Positions 1-6,681 of a stretch of 38,372 nt of DNA are shown here, piece after piece. The stretch lies in contig CAIPAT010000129.1 of assembly GCA_903863035.1 (NCBI GenBank), positions 1 through 38,372 of the forward strand, given 5' to 3'. The notes below the pieces were generated by a model. That model searched no databases and had not been told where the DNA came from. It was given only the letters and a program-made list of their open reading frames with translations. Within the stretch, counting starts at the first letter, position 1. Each line of letters begins with the position of its first letter. Position numbers and translations under genes: made by a program. This DNA is from an uncultured Lentisphaeria bacterium (GTDB lineage: Bacteria > Verrucomicrobiota > Lentisphaeria > Victivallales > Victivallaceae).

Positions 1-2
1 GC

Positions 3-401
3 GAATACTATGTATTATATGACGACTCCAGGCGTGATTCGCCGATGGGCTGGGCGAGAGCCGTCGGGTACATGTACAAGACCTGGAACGCCGACCGGGT
101 GATTTGCGAGACCAACAACGGCGGCGATCTGGTGATCGCCTTTCTGCATGCGGTCTCCGGGGTCATCAGCTGCAAACGGGTCACCGCGACCAGGGGCAAG
201 CTTACCCGTGCCGAACCGGTCGCCGCGTTGTATGAGATGGGCAAAGTGCATCATGTCGGCAGTTTCCGGAAACTCGAAGACCAGTTGTGCAGTTACAATC
301 CGGAGCTGAACCAGTCCAGCCCCGACCGGCTGGATGCATTAGTCTGGGCGCTGACGGAGTTAAGCGCCGGGTCAAACGCGAGTCGGGCAATAATGGCGTA
401 A
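3..401 (+). CDS. Phage terminase large subunit, C-terminal fragment
   Basis: The reading frame is already open at the left edge, so the start lies outside the window. The visible 132 residues match the C-terminal nuclease part of phage terminase large subunits (Terminase_6C type). They show the segments SPMGWARA, ETNNGGDL, RGKLTRAEPVAALYE, VHHVG and LEDQLCSYNP, then SPDRLDALVWALTEL. In the family this domain cuts concatemeric DNA during packaging into the prohead. The aspartate in DRLDALVWA lies where the family keeps a metal-binding acidic residue. No portal, protease or capsid gene follows, and 850 bp of repeat-rich DNA comes next. The gene is therefore either the end of a prophage lying to the left or a lone remnant. 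The family call is firm; functional status is unknown. Confidence 0.85.
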   Translation, partial: EYYVLYDDSRRDSPMGWARAVGYMYKTWNADRVICETNNGGDLVIAFLHAVSGVISCKRVTATRGKLTRAEPVAALYEMGKVHHVGSFRKLEDQLCSYNPELNQSSPDRLDALVWALTELSAGSNASRAIMA

Positions 402-444
402 AGAAGTGCTAAAGTTTGAGAAAGTGGAAAAGTGGGTGGTATTC

Positions 445-538
445 CCCTGGGAGCGCCGGTCGTCGGACCGGCTTTCGGCTGTTTTTGTTTTGATCGAATA
501 AATCCATAAAGCCGGTCCGACGACCGGCGCTCCCAGGG
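445..538. repeat. REP-like inverted pair (31-bp perfect arms)
   Basis: Positions 445-475 and 508-538 are exact reverse complements, separated by 32 bp. Each arm also folds on itself: GCCGGTC, a 4-nt loop GTCG, then GACCGGC. The layout of two palindromic units in inverted orientation is that of a REPIN. A third, slightly diverged copy of the same unit lies at 3355-3386. REP elements are known to be spread by RAYT transposases; none is encoded here. The pair could also act as a bidirectional terminator. Confidence 0.7.
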
Positions 539-663
539 ATGGGCAATTTAAAACTTGCAAAACATGTGTCCAAAATGAGGTGACGTAGTGTCCAAAATGA
601 AAGAATGTGACTGGTGACTGGTGAATAGTAAGGCAGAGGAAAACGGTTCTGCTCAGCAGAGTC

Positions 664-679
664 TCCCGCAATTGCGGGA
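664..679. repeat. TCCCGC-N4-GCGGGA palindrome, copy 1
   Basis: A 6-bp perfect stem with loop AATT. The same arms with different 4-nt loops recur at 3260-3275 (AGTC) and 3409-3424 (GACT), so conserved arms and variable loops mark a small dispersed family. Confidence 0.5.
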
Positions 680-810
680 TCCAAAATGGGGAAAGCCCGC
701 GAATGCGGAAGAGAAAAGTGATAAAAGCAGTTTGCCGGTGCAGTCCATGGTGTCCATATTGTCCATAAAGTCCATAGTCCGGCGGCCGGAAAACCGGAAT
801 GTGGCCAGTG

Positions 811-838
811 TATGGGAAGTATGGGAAGTATGGGAAAT
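811..838 (+). repeat. Three 9-bp tandem repeats (TATGGGAAG)
   Basis: Three consecutive copies of TATGGGAAG, the last one ending in AAT. This is a short tandem tract inside the GTCCA repeat region. Confidence 0.6.
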
Positions 839-1208
839 GAAAAAATGATAAGCTCGGAAGGTGTCCAGAATGTCCAGATCCATAGAGTCCAGGATGTCCA
901 TATTATGAAAACAGTTGTGCGGAACAGGTGTCCAAAATGTGTGAAAAGACTGTCCAAAATGTGAAAGTTGGTTGTCCAAAATGTCTAAGGAGCCGTAAAG
1001 AAATAACCTTTATATCTTCGCGCTTCTCCCGAATGCCTTTGTGTTTGCCGGTTCGTTACATACCTTCAGGTATGCGCCTTACCGGCAATTCCCAAAATCT
1101 CTTCGGGATATTTCGCGAGACTTGTCAAGTTTATTTCTTGACAGCTCCTAAGATCATAACGAATTTTTTATATTTACGGTTTTTCAAATTCATGCAGGAG
1201 GGTATATT

Positions 1209-1238
1209 ATGTGGAAACGATTTAACCCGGAGCTATAA
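1209..1238 (+). CDS. Possible 9-codon leader before the peptide-binding protein gene
   Basis: An ATG at 1209 follows a good ribosome-binding site (AGGAGG at 1197-1202) and opens a frame encoding MWKRFNPEL before a TAA. The next gene starts 13 bp later at 1252 behind its own weaker AAGAGG. This may be a leader peptide that couples translation. Alternatively it is the true N-terminus separated by a one-base frameshift: skipping one base near 1233 would join it to the YKRLLIMNRNF frame. The sequence alone does not decide. Confidence 0.3.
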   Translation: MWKRFNPEL

Positions 1239-1251
1239 GAGGCTTTTAATT

Positions 1252-3153
1252 ATGAATCGAAACTTTTATCTGAATATTATTGCCACGATATTGGTCATGG
1301 CAGTGATTCTGCTGGGCGTGATCCTGATTAACGCGGTTGACCGGGTACACTTTGATTACATGGACGTGCAGAAAAAATTGTCGGAAATGAATGATTCGCT
1401 GCAGCAACTGAAGAATAAAGGCATAACCGCAATGCAGTCGGCGAATACCGTTCCTGCGGCAAACGCAGCGGTTGATGCGAAAACGGCGGCGACAGAGAAA
1501 TCTCCGGAAAAAATCGCCAATCTGGAGTTTTACGATCAGAATGCCGTACCCGGAGACCGGATCATTACTTCTATCAGCGCCGATGTCGGCAATATGAACC
1601 CTTTAATCAATAATGATTATACTGTAAGTTTGATCAACGGTTTCTGTAATTCCGCGCTGGCCGACCGTAATTTTGAAAAACCGGAGATATTTGAACCGCT
1701 GATGGCGGAAAGCTGGACCATTTCGCCGGATAAAAAAGTCTATTCTATCAAACTGAGAAAAGGCATTGCCTGGCAGGATTTCACCGACCCGGTAACCGGG
1801 AAAGAATGGAAAAATAAAGAAGTAACTGCACAGGACTTTAAATTTTATGTGGATGTGATAAATGATCCGGATACAAACTGCGCTTCGCTCCGGGTTTATT
1901 ACAAAGACCTTGAAAAGGTTGAAGTTGTTTCAGATTATGAGTTCAAGGTTTACTGGAAAATGCCGTATTATCAATCGCTGGAACTCACTCTTGGCTTAAG
2001 TCCGCTGCCAAAGCACCTGTACCATGCTTATGAAGGCCGGTTTGACGCGAAAAAATTTAACGACGATCACCAGCGGAACCGGATGATTGTCGGATGCGGA
2101 CAGTACCGCCTGCTGCGCTGGGATAAAGACCGCCGGGTTGTCCTCTCCCGCTATGAGAACTTTTTCGGGGACAGGCTGGGGATTGCACCGCCGATAAAAT
2201 ATACGGCTTTTGAAATTATCAAACATTCAAACACCAGCTTTCAGTCACTGCTTTCCGGCGGGATCGACCGGTTGGGTTTGCAGCCGGAACAATGGGTGAA
2301 CCGCACTAATACTCCGGAATTCGGCCCGAACGGCAAACTGCGCAAGCTGAAGTACCTTTCCAGAACATTTTCCTATGTCGGCTACAACTTGAAAAACCCG
2401 CTGTTTCAAGACAAACGGGTGCGCCAGGCGTTGTCTTATCTGATAGATAAGGAAAAAATCTTAAAAGATGTCTATTTCGGGCTGGGGGAGATTGTGAGCG
2501 GTCCGCTTTACTACGACAGCCCCTATTATGACAAGAGCATTAAACCTTATGCGTTCAACGTTGAAAAAGCCAGCGCGCTGCTGGCAGAGGCCGGCTGGGC
2601 AGATGTTGACGGCGACGGTATTCTGGAAAAGGACGGCAAGAAGTTTGAGTTTACTATTTTGCAGGTAGCGAATCATCCGATTCAGCAGAAGATGCTGCCG
2701 CTGATTAAGGAAGACATGGCCAGAGCGGGAGTACAAATGAAGATTCAGACATTGGAATGGTCTGTTTATTTGCAGCGGCTGGAGCAGAAAAATTTTGAAG
2801 CCAGCACGCTTGGCTGGACGATAGCTTACGAACCGGACCTCTATCAGCTCTGGCATTCCAGCGAAGCCGACAAACCGTTCAGCAGCAATTACGGGTTTAA
2901 AAATGCCGAAGCCGACCGGATTATTGATGAACTGAGAGTAACTTTCGATCACAAAAAACGGGTTGAATTATGTTTTCAGTTTCACCGGCTGCTGAATGAA
3001 GAACAGCCTTATACGTTCCTGTTTTCGCCTTATGCGCTGCTGGCGTTGTCCAGTCGTTATCAGAATGTCCGGAAGTTTCCGGCTTCAATGAGTATCCAGC
3101 AGGAAATCATGTGGACGCCGAAAGCGGAGCAGTTGAAGATTCCTGACCTTTAA
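1252..3153 (+). CDS. Membrane-anchored peptide ABC transporter substrate-binding protein (SBP family 5)
   Basis: This 633-residue protein belongs to extracellular solute-binding family 5 (OppA/DppA type), which delivers peptides or similar solutes to an ABC permease. Residues 8-28 form a hydrophobic helix, followed by a probable coiled coil (about 30-58) and then the binding domain. Family landmarks include SPLPKHLY, GCGQYRLLRWDKDRRVVLSRYENFFG, RVRQALSYLIDKEKI and the repeat-like segment AGWADVDGDGILEKDGKKFEF. No lipobox cysteine is present, so the helix is probably an uncleaved anchor, which is unusual for the family. Start 1252 has AAGAGG 9 nt upstream. The frame stays open back to 928 through repeat DNA, but that part is not protein-like. 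No permease or ATPase partner is adjacent; repeats flank the gene on both sides. Confidence 0.85.
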   Translation: MNRNFYLNIIATILVMAVILLGVILINAVDRVHFDYMDVQKKLSEMNDSLQQLKNKGITAMQSANTVPAANAAVDAKTAATEKSPEKIANLEFYDQNAVPGDRIITSISADVGNMNPLINNDYTVSLINGFCNSALADRNFEKPEIFEPLMAESWTISPDKKVYSIKLRKGIAWQDFTDPVTGKEWKNKEVTAQDFKFYVDVINDPDTNCASLRVYYKDLEKVEVVSDYEFKVYWKMPYYQSLELTLGLSPLPKHLYHAYEGRFDAKKFNDDHQRNRMIVGCGQYRLLRWDKDRRVVLSRYENFFGDRLGIAPPIKYTAFEIIKHSNTSFQSLLSGGIDRLGLQPEQWVNRTNTPEFGPNGKLRKLKYLSRTFSYVGYNLKNPLFQDKRVRQALSYLIDKEKILKDVYFGLGEIVSGPLYYDSPYYDKSIKPYAFNVEKASALLAEAGWADVDGDGILEKDGKKFEFTILQVANHPIQQKMLPLIKEDMARAGVQMKIQTLEWSVYLQRLEQKNFEASTLGWTIAYEPDLYQLWHSSEADKPFSSNYGFKNAEADRIIDELRVTFDHKKRVELCFQFHRLLNEEQPYTFLFSPYALLALSSRYQNVRKFPASMSIQQEIMWTPKAEQLKIPDL

Positions 3154-3164
3154 AATTTCGACAT

Positions 3165-3195
3165 TAACAGGGATAGACAGGATAAACAGGATAAG
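3165..3195 (+). repeat. Degenerate ACAGGATAA tandem tract
   Basis: Three imperfect units occur in a row: ACAGGGATAG, ACAGGATAA and ACAGGATAAG. Non-coding, directly downstream of the peptide-binding protein stop codon. Confidence 0.55.
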
Positions 3196-3255
3196 AAAAA
3201 CAGTTTCATCCAGCAGGCGCTGGAATATAAAGTTAATACATGTTTAACCACGAAA

Positions 3256-3298
3256 GACATCCCGCAGTCGCGGGACTAACCTGAGAGTTAGCAGGACA
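3256..3298. repeat. 35-bp two-hairpin miniature element with GACA duplication
   Basis: Positions 3260-3294 fold as two adjacent hairpins: TCCCGC-AGTC-GCGGGA, then CTAAC-CTGAGA-GTTAG. GACA flanks both sides (3256-3259 and 3295-3298). Removing the element and one GACA restores a plain CACGAAAGACACGAAAA run like the CACGAAA words nearby. This looks like an insertion with a 4-bp target duplication. That reading is inference from one copy. Confidence 0.45.
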
Positions 3299-3354
3299 CG
3301 AAAAAAAGGCAAATACAGTCTCACCATGAAGAACATGAAGGAAGTGAAGGCAAA

Positions 3355-3386
3355 CCTGGGAACGCCGGTCGTCAGACCGGCTTTAT
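3355..3386 (+). repeat. REP-like unit, third copy
   Basis: Same unit as the arms at 445-475 and 508-538, with two substitutions in the shared part. It keeps the hairpin GCCGGTC-GTCA-GACCGGC and the flanking CCTGGGA and CTTTAT. Confidence 0.65.
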
Positions 3387-3408
3387 GCATTTCGCCTTTG
3401 GCGACCAA

Positions 3409-3424
3409 TCCCGCGACTGCGGGA
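3409..3424. repeat. TCCCGC-N4-GCGGGA palindrome, copy 3
   Basis: Perfect 6-bp stem with loop GACT, flanked by CCAA on the left and CCATTGG on the right. Confidence 0.5.
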
Positions 3425-3573
3425 CCATTGGATCACGCCCGGCGGGCCGCCGGCGGCAAATTGCGGGAAAATCTTTCTAAAAAAGCAGGAAGATGACGAA
3501 TAGTAGTACAAAAAGACACGAAAAGTCCCGGCGCAGCCGGTTAAGTTCACAATAACAAAATGGAGATGGATTT

Positions 3574-4377
3574 ATGATCAGAATAATAATTATCGGCGCG
3601 GCCGGCAGAATGGGCAGACGCCTGGTGGCTAATATCCTTGAGTCGCAGGACCTGACTTTGGCGGGAGCGGTTGAAGCTCCGGGAACTCCTTTTCTCGGCA
3701 ATGACGCCGGGCAGGTCTCCGGCGGCAGAGAATGCGGCGTAAAAATTACGGAGTCGCTGGCTCCGCTATTGAAAAATGCCGATGCAATCATTGATTTCAG
3801 TACCGGCAGTATCGTGGCGAACGCCGCCGCCGCTACCGAAGCGGGCTGCGCTGTGGTAATTGGTACTACGGCGCTGGCCGATGCCGACAAGAGCGCGCTT
3901 AAAGCGCTGGCTGAAAAAGGCGGAAAAGTGGTGCTGGCGCCGAATATGAGCGTCGGGGTCAACCTGTTATTTTACCTCAGCCGTAAAGTTACTGAAATCC
4001 TTGGCGAAGATTATGATATTGAGATCGTGGAAATGCACCACAACCAGAAGAAAGATTCACCCAGCGGCACTGCTGTACGCCTGGCGGAAGTCATAGCCGA
4101 AGCCAGAAACTTGTCGTATGCAGATGCTGTCGTGCATGGCCGGGAAGGCATGGTCGGCGCCAGAACTAAAAAGGAAATCGGTATGCATGCGGTACGCGGC
4201 GGAGATGTTGTCGGCGACCATACGGTGATTTTCGCCACCGGCGGCGAACGCATTGAACTAACTCATAAAGCATCCAGTCGTGACACTTTTGCCAAGGGAG
4301 CATTGCGTGCCGCCAGGTTCCTGTACACTGCTAAACCCGGCTTGTACGACATGCAGGACGTACTTAACCTGAAATAA
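3574..4377 (+). CDS. dapB: 4-hydroxy-tetrahydrodipicolinate reductase
   Basis: DapB reduces 4-hydroxy-tetrahydrodipicolinate with NAD(P)H in lysine and diaminopimelate (peptidoglycan) synthesis in the cytoplasm. The 267-residue length is normal. The N-terminal dinucleotide-binding motif is GAAGRMGRR (residues 8-16). The catalytic region is VEMHHNQKKDSPSGTA, containing the family's His-His pair, the lysine and the DSPSGTA substrate loop. Earlier landmarks are IDFSTG and APNMSVGVN. The ATG at 3574 has GGAGATGG just upstream. The gene is monocistronic, between a repeat cluster and a hairpin that probably terminates it. Nothing is unusual in the protein. Confidence 0.96.
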   Translation: MIRIIIIGAAGRMGRRLVANILESQDLTLAGAVEAPGTPFLGNDAGQVSGGRECGVKITESLAPLLKNADAIIDFSTGSIVANAAAATEAGCAVVIGTTALADADKSALKALAEKGGKVVLAPNMSVGVNLLFYLSRKVTEILGEDYDIEIVEMHHNQKKDSPSGTAVRLAEVIAEARNLSYADAVVHGREGMVGARTKKEIGMHAVRGGDVVGDHTVIFATGGERIELTHKASSRDTFAKGALRAARFLYTAKPGLYDMQDVLNLK

Positions 4378-4672
4378 TTTCTGTTTAGACAGAGATATTG
4401 CTCTGAGAATATGACGGAACAGGGGGATTTGGACTCACGCCTGAGTTCACCCCCTGAACTGTTTTCGAAATCGTATATTCTACTTTTTATGTCCTTGGCT
4501 TGATCTATTCAGAAAATTGAGTTTCCAGCTGGATCATGAAAAACCAGGAATTGTTCTGTATACTCTAAATAAGGTTGTTTTTTGGCATTTTAAGATTTTC
4601 AGTGTAACCTTTTGCTTGTCAACGCCACTATATTAGTGACGATGAATTTTGGAAACAGGTGTTAACATAAAT
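4378..4672. other. dapB to sigma-factor intergenic region
   Basis: Besides the hairpin at 4420-4456, positions 4559-4577 (TATACTCTAAATAAGGTTG) match the left end of the structured element at 23447-23463 apart from one extra A. The rest of that element is missing. An AACC at 4605-4608 could be an ECF-type -35 core for the following sigma gene, but the matching -10 is unclear. No tRNA or other RNA gene is recognised. Confidence 0.4.
4420..4466 (+). terminator. Probable dapB terminator (bipartite hairpin)
   Basis: CAGGGGG (4420-4426) pairs with CCCCCTG (4450-4456). Inside, GGACTCA (4431-4437) pairs with TGAGTTC (4442-4448) around loop CGCC, with one G-T pair. Only a weak T-run (GTTTTC) follows 5 nt later, so termination efficiency is uncertain. 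Confidence 0.5.
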
Positions 4673-5257
4673 ATGCATGGACATGAAGATGCCGCGATCA
4701 CGGAGGCTATACTTCAGGGAGACGTTGAACGGTACGGCGAGTTGCTTGAGAAATATCAGGATTCAGTGTACGCAATAGTCACCCGGCGGGTTCCGGCGGA
4801 TGCGGTGGCCTCAGTGGCGCAGGATGTTTTCGTCCGGTCTTACCAGTCGCTGTCAGGTTATTCGGCAACGGCGCCGTTCGGCAACTGGATGTCGCGGATC
4901 GCGATCCGTTCATGCTGCGCCTACTGGCGGGAACAAATGCGCCACCGGGCGCGGCTGGTCAGTATGTCGCCGACGCAAGACCAGTGGCGGTGGATTGAAC
5001 AAGCCGCCGACTGTAAAGCCCCGGATGAGGCCGACCACCTGGTCAAACATGCGGAAGCGGCTGGAATACTGGAATGGCTGCTCGGTCAACTGTCGCCGGA
5101 AGACCGGACTTTGATCGAATCGGTTTATATTGAAGGAATGCTGTTGAGAGAAGTGGCGGCGGCATTGGAATGGAGTATTATCAAAACGAAAGTAAGAGCA
5201 ATGCGGGCCAGGCGCAAAATGCGGCTGCTGCTAGAATCAATCGGAGAATCATTGTGA
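4673..5257 (+). CDS. ECF-family RNA polymerase sigma factor
   Basis: This 194-residue protein has the two-domain layout of extracytoplasmic-function sigma factors. Region 2 spans about residues 10-90, with DVERYGELLEKYQDSVY, the VAQDVFVRSYQSL segment (usually EDLAQEVFVRAYRAL) and WMSRIAIRSC. Region 4 spans about 135-190, with LSPEDRTLIESVYIEGM and the helix-turn-helix LREVAAALEWSIIKTKVRAMRARR. The protein directs RNA polymerase to a specific set of promoters. I chose ATG 4673, with AGGTG 11 nt upstream. A TTG at 4649 is in frame but has no ribosome-binding site. The stop overlaps the next start (GTGA), so the downstream membrane protein is probably co-translated and may act as its partner. 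Confidence 0.88.
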   Translation: MHGHEDAAITEAILQGDVERYGELLEKYQDSVYAIVTRRVPADAVASVAQDVFVRSYQSLSGYSATAPFGNWMSRIAIRSCCAYWREQMRHRARLVSMSPTQDQWRWIEQAADCKAPDEADHLVKHAEAAGILEWLLGQLSPEDRTLIESVYIEGMLLREVAAALEWSIIKTKVRAMRARRKMRLLLESIGESL

Positions 5258-5568
5258 AAAAGCAGGACATCAACCATTTAGAAGCAATATTGGCGGCGGT
5301 TTTCCGGTCCGGCAAAGACCAGCACCCGACGCCGGAATGGCGGGCGGAAGTCATGGGAGCGGTCCGACGCTGTCACGCCGTTGAAAATATCGCCGTAAAT
5401 GCAGCGATGATCCCGCTCAGGCTGATGTGGCGGCTGGCGATGGTCTCGGCCGCCGCCGCGCTGCTCTGCGCCGCTTTATATATGGCTTTCCCGGTGCAGA
5501 AATCATCGGTAATTGAAGTTCCGCTGGACAGTTTTGAAAATGCCGTTACCGCAGTCACGAAAATATAG
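5254..5568 (+). CDS. Small single-pass membrane protein, candidate anti-sigma partner
   Basis: The GTG start at 5254 overlaps the sigma-factor TGA and has GGAGA 6 nt upstream, which supports it over longer starts inside the sigma gene. The 104 residues comprise a hydrophilic N-terminal half with HLEAILAAVFRSGKDQHPTPEWRAEVM, one transmembrane helix (about 59-80) and a short outer tail. Overlap with an ECF gene, a cytoplasmic N-terminus and a single membrane span are the usual layout of anti-sigma factors. No zinc-binding anti-sigma motif (HXXXCXXC) is present. Family not recognised; the role is inferred from position only. Confidence 0.6.
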   Translation: MKKQDINHLEAILAAVFRSGKDQHPTPEWRAEVMGAVRRCHAVENIAVNAAMIPLRLMWRLAMVSAAAALLCAALYMAFPVQKSSVIEVPLDSFENAVTAVTKI

Positions 5569-5582
5569 GAGAATCCGCGATA

Positions 5583-6047
5583 ATGAAGAATAACAATATC
5601 TGGATGATAACGCTATGGGCCGGAACGCTGTTTTTTTCCGGAGTCATTGCCGGTTTTTTTGTCAGTCACCTGGTGCCGCCGCCCCCCCCGTGGCACAACC
5701 GTTCCGGACCGCCGCCGCCGCCATCTCCGGAAAAGCTGAAAGAGATGATCAGCAACCGCACGATTGACCGGCTAAAACTGACGCCGGAACAACGGGAACA
5801 GGGCATGCCGGCAATAGACCGTCTGGTTGAGCGGATGGAAAAATTGCGGCAGAAGCACTCCCCGGAATATCTGGAGGTTTTCACGGAATTTTTTGACCGG
5901 ATGGATGCCGTGCTGACCCGGACGCAGAAGCCGGAACTCGCGAAACTTAGAATGGAAATTATTGAGCAGCACAGCAATAAAGGCGGAAATCCTCCGGAAA
6001 AGCCGCCCCGCGACGATGAAAATAGCGAAAAAATCCTTAAACGCTGA
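5583..6047 (+). CDS. Spy/CnrX-like periplasmic sensor or chaperone-like protein, membrane anchored
   Basis: The 154-residue protein starts with a membrane helix (about 7-29), then a proline-rich stretch (PPPPPWHNRSGPPPPPSP). A helical domain follows with DRLKLTPEQREQGMPAI, the LTPEQ signature of Spy/CpxP and metal-resistance sensor families (CnrX, ZraP). In those families the domain binds metals or unfolded proteins in the periplasm and controls an ECF sigma factor or two-component system. It lies 14 bp after the small membrane protein, within the sigma operon, which fits a sensing role. The charged tail carries PPEKPPRDDENSEK. No histidine-rich metal site is evident, so the ligand is unknown. 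Confidence 0.68.
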   Translation: MKNNNIWMITLWAGTLFFSGVIAGFFVSHLVPPPPPWHNRSGPPPPPSPEKLKEMISNRTIDRLKLTPEQREQGMPAIDRLVERMEKLRQKHSPEYLEVFTEFFDRMDAVLTRTQKPELAKLRMEIIEQHSNKGGNPPEKPPRDDENSEKILKR

Positions 6048-6056
6048 AGGTTGTTG

Positions 6057-6662
6057 ATGTGTAACAAACGTGAAAATTTTACATTAGTGGAACTCCTCAC
6101 GGTGATCGCGATCATCGCGATCCTTGCCGGATTGCTGTTTCCAGTCATGGGGAAAATACGCGGCAAAGCCAGGCTGTCACAATGCGCAAGCAACCTGCGT
6201 CAGACCGGAATCGCATTTGCTTCGTATATGACAACGTTTCAAGATACTTTTCCGGTGGCGGCGATGAAGCCGACGGTCAACACTTCCGACCCGCGCATCG
6301 CGGATGTGCTGAAAAGCTATGTCGGCGGCAACATCAAAGTCTTTCAATGCCCGGTTGATATCCTGCCGGAGAAATCCTATCCCGGCAATACCGGAGACAA
6401 TACGTTTTTCGAAGCTGAAGGTTGCAGTTATGAATATGCCAGCATGCTCGGCGGACGCAAACTCGGCGCAAAAATGGGGTGGGGCAATATGCCTTCATCA
6501 GAACGGATCGTCATGTTCGACTATGAATGTTTTCATCGGACGTCAAGCATTCTCAACATCAATCAGGACGAAAGCGATATCGCGGAGAAAATCAGCGTAA
6601 CCAGCAAAGGCGGCGCGAAAAATTATCTTTTTGCCGACTGGCATGTCAGCGATAAATTGTAA
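6057..6662 (+). CDS. Pseudopilin-like protein with prepilin N-terminus
   Basis: The 201-residue protein begins MCNKRENFTLVELLTVIAIIAILAG, a type IV prepilin or type II secretion N-terminus with the conserved Glu at +5. The residue before the cleavage point is Asn, not the usual Gly. KIRGKARLSQCASNLRQ continues the typical helix. The C-terminus, NYLFADWHVSDKL, resembles the FADGHV end of the abundant H-X9-DG pseudopilin-like family of planctomycetes and Lentisphaerae, with Trp in place of Gly. Those proteins are thought to be surface or secretion-related; their function is largely unknown. The ATG at 6057 has GAAGG 6 nt upstream and lies 9 bp after the preceding stop. No prepilin peptidase or secretion ATPase is nearby. 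Confidence 0.8.
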   Translation: MCNKRENFTLVELLTVIAIIAILAGLLFPVMGKIRGKARLSQCASNLRQTGIAFASYMTTFQDTFPVAAMKPTVNTSDPRIADVLKSYVGGNIKVFQCPVDILPEKSYPGNTGDNTFFEAEGCSYEYASMLGGRKLGAKMGWGNMPSSERIVMFDYECFHRTSSILNINQDESDIAEKISVTSKGGAKNYLFADWHVSDKL

Positions 6663-6681
6663 TATCGGGAGATTTTTAATA

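Larger units (their letters stand above)
566..980 (+). repeat. Degenerate GTCCA direct-repeat tract
   Basis: About 13 copies of GTCCA occur, all on the plus strand, in three clusters near 569-595, 742-776 and 861-979. They are often followed by AAAATG, TATT or GAAT, with spacings commonly near 9-10 bp. Chance would give fewer than one copy in this length. The tract is not coding: reading frames through it are low complexity. Confidence 0.65.
402..1208. other. Repeat-rich intergenic region, no gene seen
   Basis: No convincing gene is present. The region holds a 31-bp perfect inverted repeat (445-538), a TCCCGC/GCGGGA palindrome (664-679), a 9-bp tandem repeat (811-838) and about 13 same-strand copies of GTCCA between 566 and 980. 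Several frames stay open only because the repeats lack stops, giving low-complexity peptides rich in WTLWT or MDNMDTMD. The last 200 bp lead to the peptide-binding protein gene. A TTGACA at 1138-1143 is a possible -35 box, but no good -10 sits 16-18 bp away. Confidence 0.7.
3154..3573. other. Repeat cluster between the peptide-binding protein gene and dapB
   Basis: No gene is seen. From left to right it holds an ACAGGATAA-type tract (3165-3195), CACGAAA words (3249, 3297, 3515), a 35-bp two-hairpin element flanked by GACA (3260-3294), a REP-like unit (3355-3386) and a TCCCGC palindrome (3409-3424). The types match those upstream of the binding protein gene. A ribosome-binding site for dapB (GGAGATGG) lies near 3561-3568. 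Confidence 0.65.

Noticed and set aside
409..957. 182-codon minus-strand frame rich in WTLWT and LPILP
   Set aside because: The composition is produced by GTCCA and TATGGGAAG repeats; there is no ribosome-binding site or domain.
1138..1174. Sigma-70 promoter for the peptide-binding protein gene
   Set aside because: TTGACA is perfect, but the only good -10 (TATATT at 1169) is 25 bp away, too far.
928..1251. N-terminal extension of the peptide-binding protein
   Set aside because: The frame runs through repeat DNA, is not protein-like, and the start at 1252 has its own ribosome-binding site followed by a proper membrane helix.
4649..4672. TTG start giving 8 more residues on the sigma factor
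   Set aside because: No ribosome-binding site upstream; ATG 4673 has one.
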